Origin: Paracoccaceae bacterium
GTDB taxonomy: Bacteria > Pseudomonadota > Alphaproteobacteria > Rhizobiales > Stappiaceae
Reading direction: 5' to 3'
Length of the DNA: 39,803 nucleotides
Assembly (NCBI GenBank): GCA_013373445.1
Contig: JABXHV010000199.1
Location: 1-39,803, forward strand
The translations under genes and the position numbers were made by a program. This document shows positions 16,556 to 25,153 of the stretch, piece by piece (within the stretch, counting starts at the first letter, position 1; every line of letters begins with the position of its first letter). The notes under the pieces are model-generated. The model did no database searches, was not told where the DNA came from, and saw only the letters and a list, made by a program, of their open reading frames with translations.

Positions 16556-17332
16556 TTAGCTCTGTTGCTTCTGCAACATATGGCGCAGATAGGCGATGTT
16601 TGCCTCGGCCTGTTTTGGGTCAATCTCTGACTGCGCGATCTGGATGGCTTCGGAGTATTTCCCTTGCACACCCAGAGCCAGAGCCAGGTTTTGCCGGATG
16701 CGGCTATCCGCCGTGGGAAGAGCCGCAGCCTTGCGCAAAGTGTATTCAGCCTCGGGGAACTGTTTTGACAACAGATAGGACAGCCCGAGATTGTTCAAAA
16801 CGCTGGGCTCATTAGGCTGAATTTTCAAGGCTTGAAGATAGAGTCCACGGGCGCGTTCATTGTTGCCCATCTGGTCGTTGATAGCTGCTTCTGCCGAGAG
16901 CAGTTTCCAATCTGGATTACGCGGGTTCTGGGCGCCCTTGACGACATTGATTGCCTCGTCAAAGCGTCCGTTCATTGCTAGAATTTTGCCATAGGCAGAT
17001 GCAATTGCCTTGTCGTTTTGATGGAGGATGACGCCACTGCGCAGAACCTCCAGCGATTGCTCGACACGGCCATTTTGGCGCAATGCGTCTGCGTAGCCGA
17101 GTATCACATCGCGGTTCCGGCTGTCTTTCTCATAGCGGCTTTCCCAAGCCTGAACGGCTTGTCTGGCTGCAGCAGAGTCCGGAGAGACATAACCTTGAGT
17201 CGCTGCATACCGCGGCGCTGTCCGTTGCTTGTTCGATGCACAAGCTGCCAGAAGGCAAAGGGCGCTGACGCTCACAAGTGTTCGGCAAAGCCGAGTATAA
17301 TCTCTCTTGGATTTCTCGATTTTGCGGGCCAT
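16556..17332 (-). CDS. tadD: Tad lipoprotein TadD with TPR repeats
   Basis: TadD is an outer-membrane lipoprotein with tetratricopeptide repeats, a pilotin-like helper of secretin assembly in Tad systems. The 258-residue protein has a signal ending in LLAACAS, with the lipid-bearing cysteine at about residue 31. Several TPR units follow, for example GYADALRQNGRVEQSLEVLR, AYGKILAMNGRFDEAINVV, ARGLYLQALKIQPNEPSVL and NLGLSYLLSKQFPEAEYTL. A GGAG ribosome site lies eight bases before the ATG. It faces the cpaB-tadC operon and has its own leader, which carries a GTTAACC motif like those before flp and cpaB. Confidence 0.92.
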   Translation of the reverse strand: MARKIEKSKRDYTRLCRTLVSVSALCLLAACASNKQRTAPRYAATQGYVSPDSAAARQAVQAWESRYEKDSRNRDVILGYADALRQNGRVEQSLEVLRSGVILHQNDKAIASAYGKILAMNGRFDEAINVVKGAQNPRNPDWKLLSAEAAINDQMGNNERARGLYLQALKIQPNEPSVLNNLGLSYLLSKQFPEAEYTLRKAAALPTADSRIRQNLALALGVQGKYSEAIQIAQSEIDPKQAEANIAYLRHMLQKQQS

Positions 17333-17385
17333 GGGGGTATCTCCAGCGAACGGAACTTCTACTCTCTTTAGAAATGAAATACCTT

Positions 17386-17422
17386 GTTAACCCTAATGCT
17401 TTGTTAAAATTCGCAAATTGCG
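17386..17422. promoter_or_regulatory. Candidate control region between tadD and the M17 peptidase gene
   Basis: GTTAACC lies at 17386-17392, 54 bases upstream of the tadD ATG. On the minus strand it reads GGTTAAC followed by AAGGTATTTC, which resembles the TTAAC-AAATATTTAC element of the flp and cpaB leaders. A perfect small palindrome CGCAA-A-TTGCG is at 17412-17422. The element could serve tadD, the divergent peptidase gene, or both. Confidence 0.35.
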
Positions 17423-17548
17423 CCTTGAGTTTGAGCTTTGCGGTGATGATATTTCATCTCAGCCGCCGGGGCATATTGCTTGCCAATGGAACAGGGCCTG
17501 CGTAGGCTTTCATCTAAAGACAGACACTCGCAACAGAGGAAACAGACC

Positions 17549-18940
17549 GTGCGCGAAGTTCTTATCTCCGAAACAGAGGCGGAGTTTCCAGTTTCGATCT
17601 ATGCCGTTACAAGCCAGACACTGGACGAGGTTGCATCCGATCTTGGAGAAATCACAACGGACTGGGTTCGGATCAACAGTTACACCGGAGCGCCCGGATC
17701 AAGCTTGATGGTTCCGATCGATGAAGAAGCCGGATCAGCGGTGTTCTTTGGTATCGATGAAAGCGGGGCGTCATCACCATTCGCATTGGGCAGCCTCGCA
17801 GCCAGTCTTCCCGGTGGTGACTATCTGCTGGAAGATGGATTTCCCGATGCAGAGCTCGCTGTTCTTGGATTTGCGTTGTCGTCCTACAGGTTCACCGAAT
17901 ACCGAAAGAATGGTCGCCAGCAACCACGCTTGATCGTTCCTGCCGGGTTTGATCTTGAGCGCCTTGATGCTGTTCTGGAAGGGGTCCAGCTTGCACGTGA
18001 TTTGATAAATCGCCCCCCGAACGATCTTGGTCCGGAAGAACTGGCAAGTGCGATCGAGGAGCTGTTTACGACCCACGGTGGGTCCGGCTCGGTGATTGTG
18101 GGCGATGATCTGTTGGAACGCGGCTTCCCGATGGTTCATGCGGTGGGATGCGCCAGTTCGCGCGAGCCGCGTCTGGCGGATTATGTCTGGGGTGACGAAG
18201 ACGACCCCAAGGTCACACTCGTTGGCAAGGGCGTTATTTTTGATACCGGTGGGCTGGATATCAAACCGGCCAGTGCCATGACCTTGATGAAGAAGGATAT
18301 GGGGGGCGCCGCAAATGTCATGGGGCTTGCGTCCATGATCATGGCACTCAAGCTTCCTGTTCGTTTGCGGGTTATTGTTCCGTGTGTCGAGAACTCAATC
18401 TCAGGCAATGCCTTCCGCCCGGGAGATGTTCTTGCCAGTCGCAAGGGGCTTACCGTGGAGATTGGCAACACGGATGCAGAAGGTCGGCTTGTGCTCGGCG
18501 ATGCCTTGGCTCTGGCAGATGAAGAAGCACCGGATCTTCTGATCGACATGGCAACGCTGACCGGTGCTGCGCGCGTTGCGCTGGGCCCGGATCTGCCGCC
18601 GTACTATACGGATGACGAAGAGTTGGCCGAGGAGATCGCGCTGGTCGCTGAGGCGGCCAATGATCCGCTCTGGAGGCTGCCGCTTTGGAAGCCATACATG
18701 AAGTATCTCGACAGCCGGGTGGCGGACATCAACCACATCAATACAAGTGGTGCGGGTTTCGCCGGATCGATCACGGCCGCCTTGTTTCTGTCGCGCTTTG
18801 TAGAGGCTGCGAAGTCTTGGGTGCATTTTGATATCTATGGATGGTCTCCCTCAGATCAGCCTGGGAAAACTGTCGGCGGAGAGGCTCAGGCCATCCGCGG
18901 ACTTTTTGATCTCATCGACGAGCGATACGGAAAAAAATAA
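17549..18940 (+). CDS. M17 leucyl aminopeptidase family protein
   Basis: This should be a cytoplasmic, two-metal aminopeptidase removing N-terminal residues from peptides. The 463-residue protein has the family core: GKGVIFDTGGLDIKPASAM with the metal lysine near K227, KDMGGAANVMG, and the M17 signature NTDAEGRLVLGDAL at about 307-320. The C-terminal part has GAGFAGSITAALFL. A long in-frame extension upstream begins with TTG, but AGAGGA eight bases before the GTG at 17549 sets the start there, giving VREVLISETEAEF. It is followed by a MarR-like gene and an NlpC/P60 peptidase on the same strand, so a peptide or peptidoglycan turnover group is plausible. Confidence 0.93.
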   Translation: MREVLISETEAEFPVSIYAVTSQTLDEVASDLGEITTDWVRINSYTGAPGSSLMVPIDEEAGSAVFFGIDESGASSPFALGSLAASLPGGDYLLEDGFPDAELAVLGFALSSYRFTEYRKNGRQQPRLIVPAGFDLERLDAVLEGVQLARDLINRPPNDLGPEELASAIEELFTTHGGSGSVIVGDDLLERGFPMVHAVGCASSREPRLADYVWGDEDDPKVTLVGKGVIFDTGGLDIKPASAMTLMKKDMGGAANVMGLASMIMALKLPVRLRVIVPCVENSISGNAFRPGDVLASRKGLTVEIGNTDAEGRLVLGDALALADEEAPDLLIDMATLTGAARVALGPDLPPYYTDDEELAEEIALVAEAANDPLWRLPLWKPYMKYLDSRVADINHINTSGAGFAGSITAALFLSRFVEAAKSWVHFDIYGWSPSDQPGKTVGGEAQAIRGLFDLIDERYGKK

Positions 18941-19007
18941 CGGACCCGAAACAAATTTCCGTTATGATTGGCCCAAGAACAACAACAAAGGGCGCCTCGT
19001 TAAAGCG

Positions 19008-19358
19008 ATGACGGTGGATATTCGAGCCTCTCAGGCCCTGATGCTGATGCATCAGGTGAACCTGGCATTGGTCAAGGACGGAGATCAGGATTTGTCTGCA
19101 CGCCAGATGACCATCCTGCTCACCGTCTACCTTGAACCGCCACCGCACACTGTGCGCGGTCTGGCCGCAAAGCTGAATGTGACCAAGCCTGCGATCACCC
19201 GGGCTCTGGATACGCTCGGCAGCATGCGGCTGCTTTCACGAAAGCGCGACGAAGCGGACAAGCGCAACGTTATCATCACCAGAACGGTTCAAGGCGCTCT
19301 ATACCTTGAACAACTCGGTGATCTTGTTGTCGAAAAGGCCCTCGAGTTGCCGCGTTAG
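19008..19358 (+). CDS. Short MarR-type winged-helix regulator
   Basis: The 116-residue protein has a winged helix-turn-helix of the MarR type: LSARQMTILLTVYLEPP, then VRGLAAKLNVTKPAITRALDTLG (helix-turn-helix), then the wing LLSRKRDEADKRNVIITRT. It is shorter than the usual 140-150 residues. The dimerising helices are reduced to a short N-terminal helix and a short C-terminal tail. The frame continues upstream into the end of the aminopeptidase gene, but the ATG at 19008 gives the natural start; no strong ribosome site is seen. It sits between the aminopeptidase and the NlpC/P60 gene and may regulate them. The ligand is unknown. Confidence 0.78.
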   Translation: MTVDIRASQALMLMHQVNLALVKDGDQDLSARQMTILLTVYLEPPPHTVRGLAAKLNVTKPAITRALDTLGSMRLLSRKRDEADKRNVIITRTVQGALYLEQLGDLVVEKALELPR

Positions 19359-19384
19359 GCTGTATTCCCACTGCAGGATTTGAA

Positions 19385-20281
19385 ATGGCAGAGACATTTG
19401 ATCGTCGTTTGCATCCAGTAAGGCCAGAATTGGCCGCGATGTCGTACAAGGATAAATTCGATGCCGCGAAGTTCGTAACGGGCAAACGCATGCAGGTGGT
19501 GGCCGACGTTGTCGATATGCGAGCCGCGCCATCGTTGAGCACAGGCATCGATACGCAAGCCCTGTTTGGGGAATGTCTCAGTATTTACGAAGAGACTTCT
19601 GATGGCTGGTCCTGGGGTCAACTTGAAACAGACGGTTATGTCGGCTGGTTCAGGTCAGACGCCGTTGCAGAACCTGCATCGCCGACGCACCGGGTAAGGG
19701 CTTTGAGAAGCTATCGTTACCCAGGCCCGGACTTGAAGTTCCCGCCATTGGGGCTGATTTCAATCGGAAGTCTGGTAAGCGTTGAGAAAACCGTCACCAC
19801 GCGCGGTCTCGAATACGCGATTTTGAATGATGGGTCAGCCGTCGTTCTTAAGCACCTTGTTTCATTGGAGGCAGCGGAGCAGGATTGGGTGAGCGTTGCC
19901 GAAGAGTTTCTGGGAACGCCTTATTTATGGGCGGGGCGCTCAAGCTTGGGGCTGGACTGTTCTGCGCTGGTGCAATTGTCTTCTCAAACGGTTGGCCACC
20001 GCCTGCTGCGCGACAGCGATATGCAGGAAGCGACAGCCGGCCACGTCGTCCATAATCCGGATCTCAAGAGTTTGGAACGCGGCGACCTTGTTTTTTGGAA
20101 AGGTCACGTCGCCATTGCACTGGATGCCGACAACATCATTCACGCTAACGGAGCGACGATGACCGTCGCGGTCGAGCCCACCCAAGCAGCCCTTCAACGC
20201 ATCGCTGCAACAGAATGGGGTGAGGTGATTGCAGTCAGACGTTTGCCTAAGCTCCCCGCCGTGGCGGAGCCTCAGGCCTAG
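19385..20281 (+). CDS. NlpC/P60 family cell-wall peptidase with SH3 domains
   Basis: This is predicted to be a cysteine peptidase that cuts peptide stems of peptidoglycan or muropeptides. Of the 298 residues, the first 150 or so form bacterial SH3-like domains (VTGKRMQVVADVVDMRAAPS, then WSWGQLETDGYVGWFRSDAV). From about 165 comes the NlpC/P60 domain, with catalytic cysteine in GLDCSALVQ (about C192), histidine in KGHVAIAL (about H241) and a third polar residue at about H253 in HANG. No signal peptide is visible, so it may act on recycled peptides in the cytoplasm, or leave by another route. Its stop overlaps the end of convergent rmuC. Confidence 0.9.
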   Translation: MAETFDRRLHPVRPELAAMSYKDKFDAAKFVTGKRMQVVADVVDMRAAPSLSTGIDTQALFGECLSIYEETSDGWSWGQLETDGYVGWFRSDAVAEPASPTHRVRALRSYRYPGPDLKFPPLGLISIGSLVSVEKTVTTRGLEYAILNDGSAVVLKHLVSLEAAEQDWVSVAEEFLGTPYLWAGRSSLGLDCSALVQLSSQTVGHRLLRDSDMQEATAGHVVHNPDLKSLERGDLVFWKGHVAIALDADNIIHANGATMTVAVEPTQAALQRIAATEWGEVIAVRRLPKLPAVAEPQA

Positions 20282-21447
20282 ATATCTGACGGAAGTTGGC
20301 CGGGAATATCATTCTCTGCGGGCAAGTCTCCGAGCTCCAGATCTTCGATTTTACGGCTGCGCCGACTGATCTTTTCCGTAGAAATCAGGATCTGGTCGAT
20401 GTCTTTGTTGGACTGCTGGAAATGCGTTTGAAGCTTGCCGACCCGCTCGTTCAGCCGTTCGATATCCTTCGTAAGATGTCCGACCTCAGCTTGAATGAGG
20501 TGGGCTTGTTCGCGCATCTTAGCATCGCGCAGGACAGACTGGATGACCTGCACAGACAACATCAGCAAGGACGGGGAGACGATAACCACCCTGGCACGAT
20601 GTGACTTTTGAACGAGGTCTTCGAAATTTTCGTTGAGTTCGGCAAAGATACTTTCTGAAGGCACGAAGAAGAAAGCTGTTTCCTGTGTCTCGCCCGGCAG
20701 CAGGTATTTTTCACTGATGTCCTGGATATGCTTTGTAAAGTCGCGTCGGAACTGGGCGTGCGCCTGCTTGAGTTGCTCATCGCTCTTGGACTCGCGAATG
20801 AGGTTATAGGCTTCAAGTGGAAATTTGGCGTCAATTGCCAGAGAGGGCGCACCATTCGGCATATGGATGAGGCAATCCGGACGGGCACCTGTGCTCAATG
20901 TTGCCTGAAAGCTGTAAACCGAGGAAGGCAGTTGATCTTGAATGATCGCTTCCATTCGACCTTGTCCAAAGGCACCGCGCGTTTGCTTGTTTGTCAAAAT
21001 GGCCTGCAATTGACCGACCTGGCCTGAGAGGTCCGTGATTGTCTTTTGCGCACGGTCGATGACGGCCAGGCGTTCATGTACCTGGCGCAGGCCCTCGTGG
21101 GTCTGTCGACTGGTATCGGACATGGACAGCCCCAGCTTATGGCCCATGCCGTCGAGGCGTTCATTCACGGCGCGCATCAGGTCCGATTGCCGCGACCCGA
21201 AGACTTCCGCCATCGTTTGCATGCGCCCGGTCATCTCCCCTTGCGATTTCATCATCGCAGACAGATGACTTTCGAGTTCGGCAATACGCTCGGCAGCCGC
21301 CTCATCGATCTCCGAGCTTTTCTGTGCCTCGGTGAGCGATTTTCTGACAGTAAAGAAAATCAGCAGCAGCAGAAAAAGCCCGCCAAAAAGGCAGGCCTCA
21401 AACACGGTAACCGGATGATCGGATACGACAAACAGGATTGTATTCAT
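20278..21447 (-). CDS. rmuC: RmuC-family DNA recombination protein
   Basis: RmuC proteins limit DNA inversion and rearrangement at short inverted repeats and have a nuclease-like fold. The 389 residues start with a membrane anchor (ACLFGGLFLLLLIFFTV), then a long coiled coil (about 40-170) rich in Glu, Gln and Arg. The conserved RmuC domain follows, with ILTNKQTRGAFGQGRMEAII, PDCLIHMPNG and LAIDAKFPLEAY; the D-x-K pair there fits a restriction-endonuclease-like core. The length is normal. It is convergent with the NlpC/P60 gene and divergent from def, with 165 bases between the starts. Confidence 0.92.
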   Translation of the reverse strand: MNTILFVVSDHPVTVFEACLFGGLFLLLLIFFTVRKSLTEAQKSSEIDEAAAERIAELESHLSAMMKSQGEMTGRMQTMAEVFGSRQSDLMRAVNERLDGMGHKLGLSMSDTSRQTHEGLRQVHERLAVIDRAQKTITDLSGQVGQLQAILTNKQTRGAFGQGRMEAIIQDQLPSSVYSFQATLSTGARPDCLIHMPNGAPSLAIDAKFPLEAYNLIRESKSDEQLKQAHAQFRRDFTKHIQDISEKYLLPGETQETAFFFVPSESIFAELNENFEDLVQKSHRARVVIVSPSLLMLSVQVIQSVLRDAKMREQAHLIQAEVGHLTKDIERLNERVGKLQTHFQQSNKDIDQILISTEKISRRSRKIEDLELGDLPAENDIPGQLPSDI

Positions 21448-21612
21448 GGCACGATCATAAGACGATTCGGGCGCACAGGCATCTTTATCGTGACAAGGCT
21501 GTTTATGGGGGTGGGGGAGTTGGTTTCATTGGATACTTTAGAGCAGTATCCCCATCGTTTTAAGCGCACTTCTGTCGGGTTTCGCGTTGACCCTTGCTTC
21601 GACTTTGCCTAA

Positions 21613-22137
21613 ATGAAGCGCATGACTAAGAGAGATATCATCATTATTCCCGATCCCGTCTTGCGCAAGGTTTGCGAGCCGATCGTATCGGTTGACGACG
21701 AGATCAAGCGGTTGGCTGATGACATGCTGGAGACAATGTATGCTGCGCCAGGCATCGGTCTTGCGGCCAGTCAGATTGGCGTTCTAAAGCGCCTCTTTGT
21801 TCTGGACGTCTCCAAGGAAGAAGAGTCGGAAGCTCCGATGGTCTTTATCAATCCGCAGATTACCTGGTCGAGCGACGAATTGTCTGTTTACCAGGAAGGC
21901 TGTCTGTCGATTCCGGAATACTATGAAGAAGTTGAACGGCCTGCTGCAGTCAAGGTTCAATATCTGGATCAGACCGGCAAAGAGCATGAGATCGAGGCGG
22001 ACGGCCTTCTGGCGACATGTATTCAGCATGAACTCGATCATCTGAACGGCAAGCTGTTCATCGACTATCTGTCGAAGCTGAAGCGTGACAGAGTGATGAA
22101 GAAGTTCACCAAACAGGCCAAACTTGTTGGCAAGTGA
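21613..22137 (+). CDS. def: Peptide deformylase
   Basis: The enzyme removes the formyl group from the N-terminal methionine of new proteins. The 174-residue protein has all three motifs: [10 protein letters not shown] near residue 48, EGCLS with the metal cysteine at about C97, and HELDH with metal histidines at about H139 and H143 and catalytic E140. A second in-frame ATG at 21622, giving [11 protein letters not shown], may be the true start. fmt lies 83 bases downstream. The def-fmt pair adds and removes the formyl group and is commonly co-transcribed. Confidence 0.96.
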   Translation: MKRMTKRDIIIIPDPVLRKVCEPIVSVDDEIKRLADDMLETMYAAPGIGLAASQIGVLKRLFVLDVSKEEESEAPMVFINPQITWSSDELSVYQEGCLSIPEYYEEVERPAAVKVQYLDQTGKEHEIEADGLLATCIQHELDHLNGKLFIDYLSKLKRDRVMKKFTKQAKLVGK

Positions 22138-22220
22138 GTGACGGAGCATGACTGCAGCACGCAGACTGTTTCTTCGGCTAGCGGCAGTTTCAATCGACCT
22201 CAAGCAATTCGGATGATGTT

Positions 22221-23162
22221 ATGACCCTGCGCATCGTGTTCATGGGAACTCCAGAGTTTTCAGTGCCCACGCTATTGGAAATCATCGGCCAGGGGCATGA
22301 AGTCGTTGCCTGCTATTCGCAACCGCCGCGTCCAGCTGGCCGGGGCATGGATCTCAAAAAGTCTCCGGTGCATGAGACGGCAGAGTCTTTCGGGATCCCG
22401 GTATTTACGCCAACATCTTTGAAAGGGGCAGAAGAGCAGCAGCAGTTCGCTGATCTGGACGCAGATGTGGCCGTTGTCGTTGCTTATGGCCTGTTGTTGC
22501 CAAAGGAAATTCTGGAAGCGCCGCGCGAAGGTTGCCTGAATCTTCATGCATCTATTCTGCCGCGCTGGCGGGGTGCTGCTCCAATCAATCGGGCCATCAT
22601 GGCGGGCGACAAGGAAACCGCCATCCAGGTCATGCGAATGGAGGAGGGACTGGACACCGGTCCCGTGTGCATGTCCGAGACGGTACCAATTACGCAAAAC
22701 ATGACCGCTGGCGAGTTGCATGACCAGCTTTCCGCTCTAGGTGGCGACGTAATCCGACGGGCTCTGGCAGCTCTGTCTTGGGGAAGTCTCAACGCACAGC
22801 CCCAGTCTGAAGACGGTGTGACCTATGCCAGTAAACTTTCAAAGGATGAGACCCGGATCGACTGGTCGCTTCCTGCCGAAACGGTTCATAATTTTATCCG
22901 CGGTTTGTCACCCTTTCCTGGCGCATGGTGCGAGATGGAGCTGGGCGGCAAACGTGAGCGAGTAAAAGTTCTCAAGAGCCAGTTGGAAGCAGGGGATGCA
23001 GCTTCAGGTGACGTTGTCTCAATCGAGGGCTCCGGCCCGGTGATTGGCTGTCACAGTGGAAGCGTACGGCTGACGCAGGTCCAAAGAGCTGGCAAAAAAT
23101 CAGTGACAGGTGCAGAATTTGTGCGCGGTGCTAAGCTGTCTGTTGGTGATAAACTGCCGTAG
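22221..23162 (+). CDS. fmt: Methionyl-tRNA formyltransferase
   Basis: The enzyme transfers a formyl group from 10-formyltetrahydrofolate to initiator Met-tRNA. The 313-residue protein starts [19 protein letters not shown]. The catalytic triad region is complete: N107 and H109 in [14 protein letters not shown] and an aspartate near D145 in EEGLDTGPV. The C-terminal tRNA-binding domain begins near [17 protein letters not shown]. It follows def and precedes a GNAT gene and truA, all on the plus strand. Confidence 0.96.
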   Translation: MTLRIVFMGTPEFSVPTLLEIIGQGHEVVACYSQPPRPAGRGMDLKKSPVHETAESFGIPVFTPTSLKGAEEQQQFADLDADVAVVVAYGLLLPKEILEAPREGCLNLHASILPRWRGAAPINRAIMAGDKETAIQVMRMEEGLDTGPVCMSETVPITQNMTAGELHDQLSALGGDVIRRALAALSWGSLNAQPQSEDGVTYASKLSKDETRIDWSLPAETVHNFIRGLSPFPGAWCEMELGGKRERVKVLKSQLEAGDAASGDVVSIEGSGPVIGCHSGSVRLTQVQRAGKKSVTGAEFVRGAKLSVGDKLP

Positions 23163-23199
23163 ACAGCAGTCCAGCATGGATCTGAACAAGGGGAACGAC

Positions 23200-23739
23200 A
23201 TGACACAGATCTCGCTTGAGCGCGATCAAATCACGATACGCCCTGTTGAACCAGCTGACGAAAGCAGCGTTCACGAGCTTCTTGTTGCGGCTTTCGGCCA
23301 GGAGACGGAAGCGGACCTCGTTCACAAATTGCATCATTGCGGTGCGTTCATCGTTGAACTCGTAGCGACAACCAGCCGGGGACGGTTGCTCGGGCACATT
23401 GGTTTTAGTCGCGTGACAGCATCTGATACAGGAGATTGCCAGGGTTTGTTGATCTCCTGTTTGGCCCCTCTCGCCGTTTGGCCGGAGTTTCAACACGAGG
23501 GCATTGGATCCTTGCTAGTTGAGAAGGGCATTTCGATGCTCCGCGAGGCAGGCGAGGACCTTGTTTTGGTGCTCGGTCCGCCTTCGTATTATCCGCGATT
23601 TGGATTTGACGCGGAGTTGGCCAAGAAGGTCAACGCGCCTTATGCGGGAAACGCGTTCATGGCTTTGGCGCTCTCTCCGGCAGGTGAGGATGATTTGCCG
23701 GTAGACGTGTCCTTCGCAACACCCTTTCAGGAATTGTAA
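23200..23739 (+). CDS. GNAT family N-acetyltransferase (YhbS-like)
   Basis: The 179-residue protein is a GCN5-related acetyltransferase. It has IRPVEPADESSVHELLVAAF at the start, GHIGFSRV in the central sheet, and LAVWPEFQHEGIGSLLVEKG, the acetyl-CoA-binding motif A (Q-x-x-G-I-G). It ends with LVLVLGPPSYYPRFGF, a pattern I associate with YhbS-like proteins. The frame extends upstream into fmt, but AAGGGG six bases before the ATG at 23200 fixes the start. It lies between fmt and truA. The substrate is unknown. Confidence 0.88.
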   Translation: MTQISLERDQITIRPVEPADESSVHELLVAAFGQETEADLVHKLHHCGAFIVELVATTSRGRLLGHIGFSRVTASDTGDCQGLLISCLAPLAVWPEFQHEGIGSLLVEKGISMLREAGEDLVLVLGPPSYYPRFGFDAELAKKVNAPYAGNAFMALALSPAGEDDLPVDVSFATPFQEL

Positions 23740-23749
23740 TCGGACCGAT

Positions 23750-24577
23750 ATGCCGCGGTATAAGCTTATAGTCGAATACGACGGTCGCCCTTTTTGTGGT
23801 TGGCAAAGGCAGTCGAACGGCCCATCCGTTCAGGCTGTGCTTGAACGTGCAGTGAAAGCCTTTTCAGGTGAGACAGTCGCGGTCGGCGGGGCAGGGCGTA
23901 CGGACACGGGCGTGCATGGTCTTGGACAGGTGGCGCACGTTGATTTGGAAAAGGACTGGCCTGCACGGACAATCATGGGGGCAATGAACCATCACTGCCT
24001 ACCTGATCCGGTTTCAATTCTGAGCGTCGAAAAGATGCATGAGGGTTGGGACTCTCGTTTTTCAGCAATTCGTCGCTCCTATCGCTACAAGATCATAAAT
24101 CGCGTTCCACCCTTGACCCACGACCTTGGTCTTGCTTGGCATGTCAAGGCGGACCTGGATGCTGAAGCGATGAATGAAGCGGCCCAGGTATTCGTTGGCC
24201 ATCATGACTTCACCACCTTCCGTCACACCCGATGTCAGGCACGAAACCCTGAAAAGACTCTCGAGCAGTTTTCAGTCTACAGGCAGGGAGATGCCGTGTT
24301 TGCCGAATGTGCGTCGCGATCTTTCCTGCACAACCAGGTTCGGTCGATGGTTGGCACACTCAGGCTCGTTGGTGATGGTAAGTGGAATGCGCAGGATGTC
24401 CGTGATGCCTTGGCAGCAAGAGACCGCAAGGCGTGTGGTCCCGTTGCACCTGCGGATGGCTTGTATTTGACCCGCGTCGACTATCGCTCGGTTGAGGAAG
24501 ACGCGCGCAATCGTGCTGAATGGAAAGGTCAGCAGGTGGTTGCGGACAAACCTGTCGAAAGCTCGGCCGAGGGCTAG
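23750..24577 (+). CDS. truA: tRNA pseudouridine(38-40) synthase TruA
   Basis: TruA makes pseudouridine at positions 38-40 of many tRNAs. The 275-residue protein has the N-terminal YDGRPFCGWQRQ and the catalytic aspartate (about D52) in GAGRTDTGVHGLGQ. The second half has VGHHDFTTFRH and FLHNQVRSMVGTL, both standard TruA signatures. It starts 10 bases after the GNAT gene, which suggests one transcript with def and fmt. The C-terminal tail after about residue 250 is charged and not conserved in the family. Confidence 0.95.
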   Translation: MPRYKLIVEYDGRPFCGWQRQSNGPSVQAVLERAVKAFSGETVAVGGAGRTDTGVHGLGQVAHVDLEKDWPARTIMGAMNHHCLPDPVSILSVEKMHEGWDSRFSAIRRSYRYKIINRVPPLTHDLGLAWHVKADLDAEAMNEAAQVFVGHHDFTTFRHTRCQARNPEKTLEQFSVYRQGDAVFAECASRSFLHNQVRSMVGTLRLVGDGKWNAQDVRDALAARDRKACGPVAPADGLYLTRVDYRSVEEDARNRAEWKGQQVVADKPVESSAEG

Positions 24578-24675
24578 GATGGTCGGAAAGTTCAGCGCTT
24601 TGGTGACATCGGACTTGAACCCGTGAGCCGTTGTGTCTAACTGCCAGTAATCAAGTAACAACAAAGCGAGCTTTT

Positions 24676-25101
24676 ATGCCCGACCTGAAGCGAAACGCCA
24701 ATCTGACCCCCAGTGTTGCATGGGCCCTTTTCAGCCCATTTGGACGATTGTCGCGTCTGCCCTACTGGCTCGGGTTTGGTCTGACGTGGGTCATTATCGG
24801 CTTGCTGGTCAACATGTGGCTTAACGGCCACGAAGAACCTCTGACCATTGATGTCGTGACGGTCGACAACTTCATGGCATCAAACCCGTTGTTGCCATTT
24901 GTCTTTCTTGCGATGCAATGGATTAATCTTGCGCTGATTATCAAGCGCTGCCAGGACCTCGGCATGACAGGATTTGTCGCACTCGTGGCATTTGTACCTT
25001 TGATCAATCTGGCTGCCATTCTTGTGCTCGGCTTCATGCCTGGCCAAAAGGAGGCCAATCGTTTCGGCCCCATGTCGAACACTTATTTCCGTCGCAACTG
25101 A
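24676..25101 (+). CDS. DUF805 family membrane protein
   Basis: The 141-residue inner-membrane protein begins with a cytoplasmic segment and then WALFSPFGRLSRLPYWLGF, the signature of DUF805. Three or four helices follow (about 33-60, 78-95, 105-130). IKRCQDLGMTGF in the last third is the second family signature. The frame extends upstream to 24631, but the ATG at 24676 gives the normal start. Function is unknown for the family. It sits between truA and dapE on the same strand. Confidence 0.85.
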   Translation: MPDLKRNANLTPSVAWALFSPFGRLSRLPYWLGFGLTWVIIGLLVNMWLNGHEEPLTIDVVTVDNFMASNPLLPFVFLAMQWINLALIIKRCQDLGMTGFVALVAFVPLINLAAILVLGFMPGQKEANRFGPMSNTYFRRN

Positions 25102-25153
25102 AGCATGTTGCCGTTCCCAGCGCACATTATCGACACCAAACGACCAGAGACCC

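Noticed and set aside
17480-17548. N-terminal extension of the M17 aminopeptidase from a TTG codon
   Set aside because: AGAGGA at the right distance before the GTG at 17549 and the family N terminus both support the shorter protein.
21046-21612. 188-codon plus-strand frame opposite rmuC running up to def
   Set aside because: Most of it is antisense to the RmuC coiled coil, and the remainder is the rmuC-def leader. No motif is visible.
25022-25153. 44-codon N-terminal extension of dapE
   Set aside because: It overlaps the end of the DUF805 gene in another frame and is cysteine- and arginine-rich, unlike DapE.
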